Part shown: positions 61,541 to 64,000 of the stretch, piece by piece
Layout of the letters: each line of letters opens with the position of its first letter
How positions within the stretch are numbered: the first letter of the stretch is position 1
Assembly: GCF_900177675.1 (NCBI RefSeq)
Contig: NZ_FXWM01000001.1
Coordinates: 6,147,001 to 6,211,000, forward strand
Length of the DNA: 64,000 bases
From: Bacillus sp. OV166
Lineage (GTDB): Bacteria; Bacillota; Bacilli; Bacillales; Cytobacillaceae
Reading direction: 5' to 3'
Made by a program: the position numbers and the translations under genes
The notes under the pieces: model-generated
What the model was told of the DNA's origin: nothing
What the model saw: only the letters and a program-made list of their open reading frames with translations
The model's database searches: none

Positions 61541-61726
61541 ACTTTCAACCAAATATAGGAAGGCCGCTACTGATGCCTATTTGTTTTTTGACAGAACTTG
61601 CGGAATATCGGGTGGTGTTAGTGTATTGCGCCCGAAGTTCAGTGGCTAGCTCTTACTCGACGGGTATCCCACCCACTATATGTTACGGCCTAGACTCGGT
61701 CGCTCTGACAGGCACCGAATCCTATT
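61541..61726. other. Intergenic stretch with a diverged GACAGGCACC repeat end
   Basis: No gene is seen. The right end (GCTCTGACAGGCACCGAAT, 61702-61720) matches the tail of the dispersed repeats at 36059 and 55850; the left part is GC-richer than its surroundings and unrecognised. It directly abuts the second mosaic repeat. Confidence 0.45.
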
Positions 61727-62292
61727 ACTTCTAAATTCGCCCATAAAAACACTAAATTCGCCCATTGAAGCCCAAAATTCGCCCATAAATCTCGAAGATT
61801 CGCTCCTTAAACTCAAAACTTCGCCCATTAAAGGGGCAAGTCATTTTATAAATCATAAACGCTCACTATTAAAGTGTAATTTTACACAAAATATCATTTT
61901 AACGAGCTCCTCCATGACTAATCCTCTCAAACTTCAGACCTTTTTACGTAATTATTGCTCCTTACTACATATTTTCAGGCTTTTACTACATATTTTCCGA
62001 AACTTACGACATTTACTGGATAATAAATGGAAATTACCTCTAACTCAGATTAATACAACACAATTATGGGTTCTTATTTCACAGCTTCGGAGATTCATTG
62101 ACTTATAAGATGCTAGTTTCGCTGATAAAAGTGGCATTTCCGCTGATAAAAGTCGGTTTTCCGCCGATAAAATGGTCCCCAGTGCGCTGATATCCTTCAA
62201 TAGTTCGCTGATAAGTTACTCATTGTACTAATTTTCCCCCTCCAGGCACCCACATCCTCCTAAAAGTTAGCTTTATTTGCACAAACTTGGCA
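61727..62292. repeat. 566-bp mosaic intergenic repeat, copy 2
   Basis: Collinear with 42013-42562 in the same orientation through all blocks: TTCGCCCATAAA tandem units, the unique AGTGTAATTTTACAC middle, TTACTACATATTTTC units, GCTGATAAAA units and the GTTAGCTTTATTTGC tail. The GCTGATAAAA block has extra units here. Point differences and unit-number changes show that the two copies have diverged independently. Confidence 0.75.
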
Positions 62293-62347
62293 ATATGTTG
62301 TATCTATTTTAGAATAAAAAGGAGAAATGCTAGAACTGTATGATCGA

Positions 62348-62378
62348 AACCATGTTGGAAAAGCAGCATGGTTTTTTA
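62348..62378 (+). terminator. Terminator-like hairpin before the small membrane protein gene
   Basis: A 7-bp stem AACCATG/CATGGTT followed by six T's. No gene clearly ends here; it may terminate read-through from the repeat region. Confidence 0.4.
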
Positions 62379-62500
62379 TATTGTTACCGGGAGTTTTCAA
62401 ATTCCCTTATAAAAGGGAATTTCTTTTGCTCTAACGTTCGAATTTTCTGGTATAATTTCATTTTAAGAATACAATTTGAACATAGTAAGGGGAGTTTAAT

Positions 62501-62764
62501 TTGGAAGGTTTTATTGGATTGGTTTTAAATATAATCCTAACGATTTATTTAGTGATTGATTCTCGTAAGCATGGTAAAAGCCCCATCCTTTGGGGAATTC
62601 TCGGATTCATTTTTGGGTTGATCGCTTTGGGTATTTATCTAATAAAAACAAATCGAAAGGTCATCGGTTGGATTATCACGATTATTAGCATAATAGGTTA
62701 TTTAGCCTTACTCTTAGTCCTAATATTAGGTGCGGCCCTTATACTCGGGGGAGGATTTTCTTAA
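62501..62764 (+). CDS. Small membrane protein (87 aa)
   Basis: An 87-residue hydrophobic protein with three probable helices (about 3-19, 28-48 and 54-85) and a short basic loop DSRKHGKS. The start is a TTG with an AAGGGGAG site at the right distance, and a strong terminator follows the gene; both support a real gene. The WGILGFIFGLIALGIYLI segment resembles the phospholipase D-nuclease-like short membrane domain family only loosely. Function unknown. Confidence 0.7.
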   Translation: MEGFIGLVLNIILTIYLVIDSRKHGKSPILWGILGFIFGLIALGIYLIKTNRKVIGWIITIISIIGYLALLLVLILGAALILGGGFS

Positions 62765-62824
62765 AATAAAAATGAAAGCTCCACAGGGACGGTTCAGGAC
62801 CAGTGATAAGTCCTCTTTATGTGT

Positions 62825-62871
62825 AAAAGATACGGATCATCTACCATATGTAGATGATCCGTATCTTTTTT
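62825..62871 (+). terminator. Strong terminator after the small membrane protein
   Basis: An 18-bp perfect stem (62827-62844 with 62850-62867, starting AAGATACGGATC), loop CATAT and a run of six T's. Confidence 0.88.
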
Positions 62872-63085
62872 CTTACTATTTTCGAGTAAAACACACGTTT
62901 TTTTATTGAAGTAATTACTTTTTCAGCAGCCCCGGTCTAAGTTTCCTCATCTATGAGAAAAAAATTTAACAGAGGTAACTTTTGTATAAGCTATGAAAAA
63001 TTTGTCCATCCTGATCATATAAAAGATAGGTTAGGAGAGTGGAGAACTTGATAATGTTTTTTCCGATAAATAGGGGTGATTTTCA

Positions 63086-63259
63086 ATGAGCACAGAAGAA
63101 TTGAATAAAATTATTACAGTTAAGAAGATGGATTTAGAGGAATGTGAGCAAGAACTTAACAGTCGTTACTACCCTTCAATAGTGAGAGTAGCAATGATGA
63201 ATTACATTTTAGTCCTACAGGAACAATTGGAAAAGTTTAATCATGCAATTGAGAAATAA
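63086..63259 (+). CDS. Hypothetical small soluble protein (57 aa)
   Basis: A 57-codon gene. It begins MSTEELNKIITVKKMD, is rich in charged residues, and ends LVLQEQLEKFNHAIEK. It looks fully helical, with a possible C-terminal coiled coil. A TAGGGGTG site stands 8 bases before the ATG, and a hairpin follows. I do not recognise it; small helical proteins of this kind in Bacillus are often sporulation or DNA-associated, but nothing here shows that. Confidence 0.65.
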   Translation: MSTEELNKIITVKKMDLEECEQELNSRYYPSIVRVAMMNYILVLQEQLEKFNHAIEK

Positions 63260-63273
63260 TTACTATTTAAAAA

Positions 63274-63330
63274 GAGAAGTCCCGGTTAGGGTGTGCTGCG
63301 AACGCTGACTGACTTCTTCTTGTTTTTTTG
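63274..63330 (+). terminator. Terminator of the 57-residue protein gene
   Basis: Stem AGAAGTC/GACTTCT (63275-63281 with 63311-63317) around a 29-base loop, followed by TCTTGTTTTTTT. The rest of 63331-63728 holds one CAAACGTTTAATTAA palindrome-like site (63403-63417) and no gene I accept. Confidence 0.5.
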
Positions 63331-63728
63331 AGGCATTGTTTGTGGAATAGCCACGATTTTTACCACCTTTTCATTATTATTTACCACCTTTCCCCTACTA
63401 CACAAACGTTTAATTAATAGTGGCCTCAGCACGCTCCCTTCCTTCCTGACTTTATCCCTTTAAAAGTATAAAAAGAATGTCGTGGTCTGTCTTCAACAAT
63501 GACTCTTTTAAAAAGGAACCTTGTTTAGCTACTGAACCAGGGTCCGTGCCCAAATCCATTATTGTGACTAGTTGCTTATTTTCCTCTAGTGAACTTAGTT
63601 TGGGGAAATAATCTAGAAAGTTATTAAAATTAGTGCAAATGTACCAGAACACATCATATTTGTATTGCAATTTACCTAATAATACCCTATTATGGAAATT
63701 AGATTTCAATATAGGGAGTATGAAAAAT

Positions 63729-63998
63729 ATGAAAAAGTTGTTTACTATTTTACTTTCTTTGGGATTAGTTGTGGGGCTATCCTTCAGTTTGACTGATTCT
63801 GCGGAAGCACAGGTAAAGATTAAAACTTACCCAAACTGTACTGCTTTGAATAAGGATTTCAAAGGTGGAGTGGCAAGAGCATCTAATGTTAAAAACAAAG
63901 GGGGGAAAACTAAGTACAAGCCATACGTTTCAAAAGCGCTGTATGACGCTAATAAGAAAAGTGACCGGGATAAAGATTTTATTGCATGTGAGCGATAA
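63729..63998 (+). CDS. Secreted excalibur-domain (calcium-binding) protein
   Basis: An 89-residue exported protein. A signal peptide (about 1-27, ending SAEAQV) is followed by a single excalibur domain: YPNCTALNKDFKGGVARAS, then YDANKKSDRDKDFIACE. The paired cysteines and the DxDxD-type calcium loop are visible, though the usual DGIACE reads DFIACE. Such domains occur alone or fused to surface nucleases. The start is the ATG at 63729 (second of two), because AGGGAG is 11 bases before it. The gene ends two bases before the window edge. Confidence 0.85.
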   Translation: MKKLFTILLSLGLVVGLSFSLTDSAEAQVKIKTYPNCTALNKDFKGGVARASNVKNKGGKTKYKPYVSKALYDANKKSDRDKDFIACER

Positions 63999-64000
63999 TA

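Noticed and set aside
61680..62108. 142-codon frame with NSPIK-like repeats
   Set aside because: It is a translation of the TTCGCCCATAAA mosaic repeat; the frame is not kept in the other copy at 42013.
63452..63709. 85-codon minus-strand frame upstream of the excalibur gene
   Set aside because: TTG start without a binding site and overlap with the promoter region of the excalibur gene; part of it looks protein-like, so it might be a decayed gene, but support is too thin.

Overview
The window is about 64 kb of a low-GC Firmicute chromosome. The evidence is two 16S rRNA genes of Bacillus type, strong AGGAGG ribosome binding sites, lipoprotein importers of the LplABC type, YesMN-type two-component systems and DUF624 (YesL-like) proteins. 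I place it in Bacillaceae; the species cannot be read from the sequence. No phage, insertion sequence, CRISPR array or tRNA gene was seen.

Layout. (1) 1-1.8 kb: 5' part of a 16S gene (minus strand, cut by the window edge) with tandem rrn promoters. (2) 1.8-5.4 kb: a two-gene heterodimeric ABC exporter. (3) 5.5-29.7 kb: a large glycan-utilisation locus. It has two ROK kinases, a GH1 glycosidase, a YesMN-type two-component system, a lipoprotein importer with two permeases, a secreted GH85 endo-beta-N-acetylglucosaminidase with a CBM32-like domain, two GH38 alpha-mannosidases, a GH20 hexosaminidase, a GH125 alpha-mannosidase and a DUF624 protein. (4) 30.1-35.3 kb: a complete 16S-23S-5S rRNA operon on the minus strand. 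(5) 36-42 kb: a class A penicillin-binding protein, an SH3b/beta-propeller surface protein and a PspA membrane-stress cluster. (6) 42.9-55.8 kb: a second sugar locus with a CBM41-GH13 amylase, a ThuA protein, two Gfo/Idh/MocA oxidoreductases, DUF624, an importer and another two-component system. (7) 55.9-61.4 kb: divergent organosulfur genes, with a flavin monooxygenase and SsuABC-type importer on one side and a TauD/AtsK dioxygenase on the other. (8) 61.4-64 kb: repeat-rich DNA with three small genes.

How the genes work together. In the glycan locus only the GH85 enzyme and the binding lipoprotein carry export signals. The sequence therefore suggests that GH85 frees high-mannose N-glycans outside the cell, the importer takes them up, and the GH38, GH125, GH20, GH1 and ROK enzymes dismantle and phosphorylate the sugars inside. 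Neither sugar importer has its own ATPase, so a shared MsmX-type ATPase elsewhere is expected. The organosulfur genes look like sulfonate or sulfate-ester scavenging under sulfur limitation.

The least explained structures are non-coding. Both divergent organosulfur transcripts have a near-consensus promoter followed by a leader terminator, and share a short covarying GACCRGTCA element. A dispersed repeat carrying a bidirectional terminator forms the last codons of a response regulator. A 550-bp mosaic repeat occurs twice, with a third partial copy. Three CAAACGTTTG palindromes lie beside the GH85 gene.
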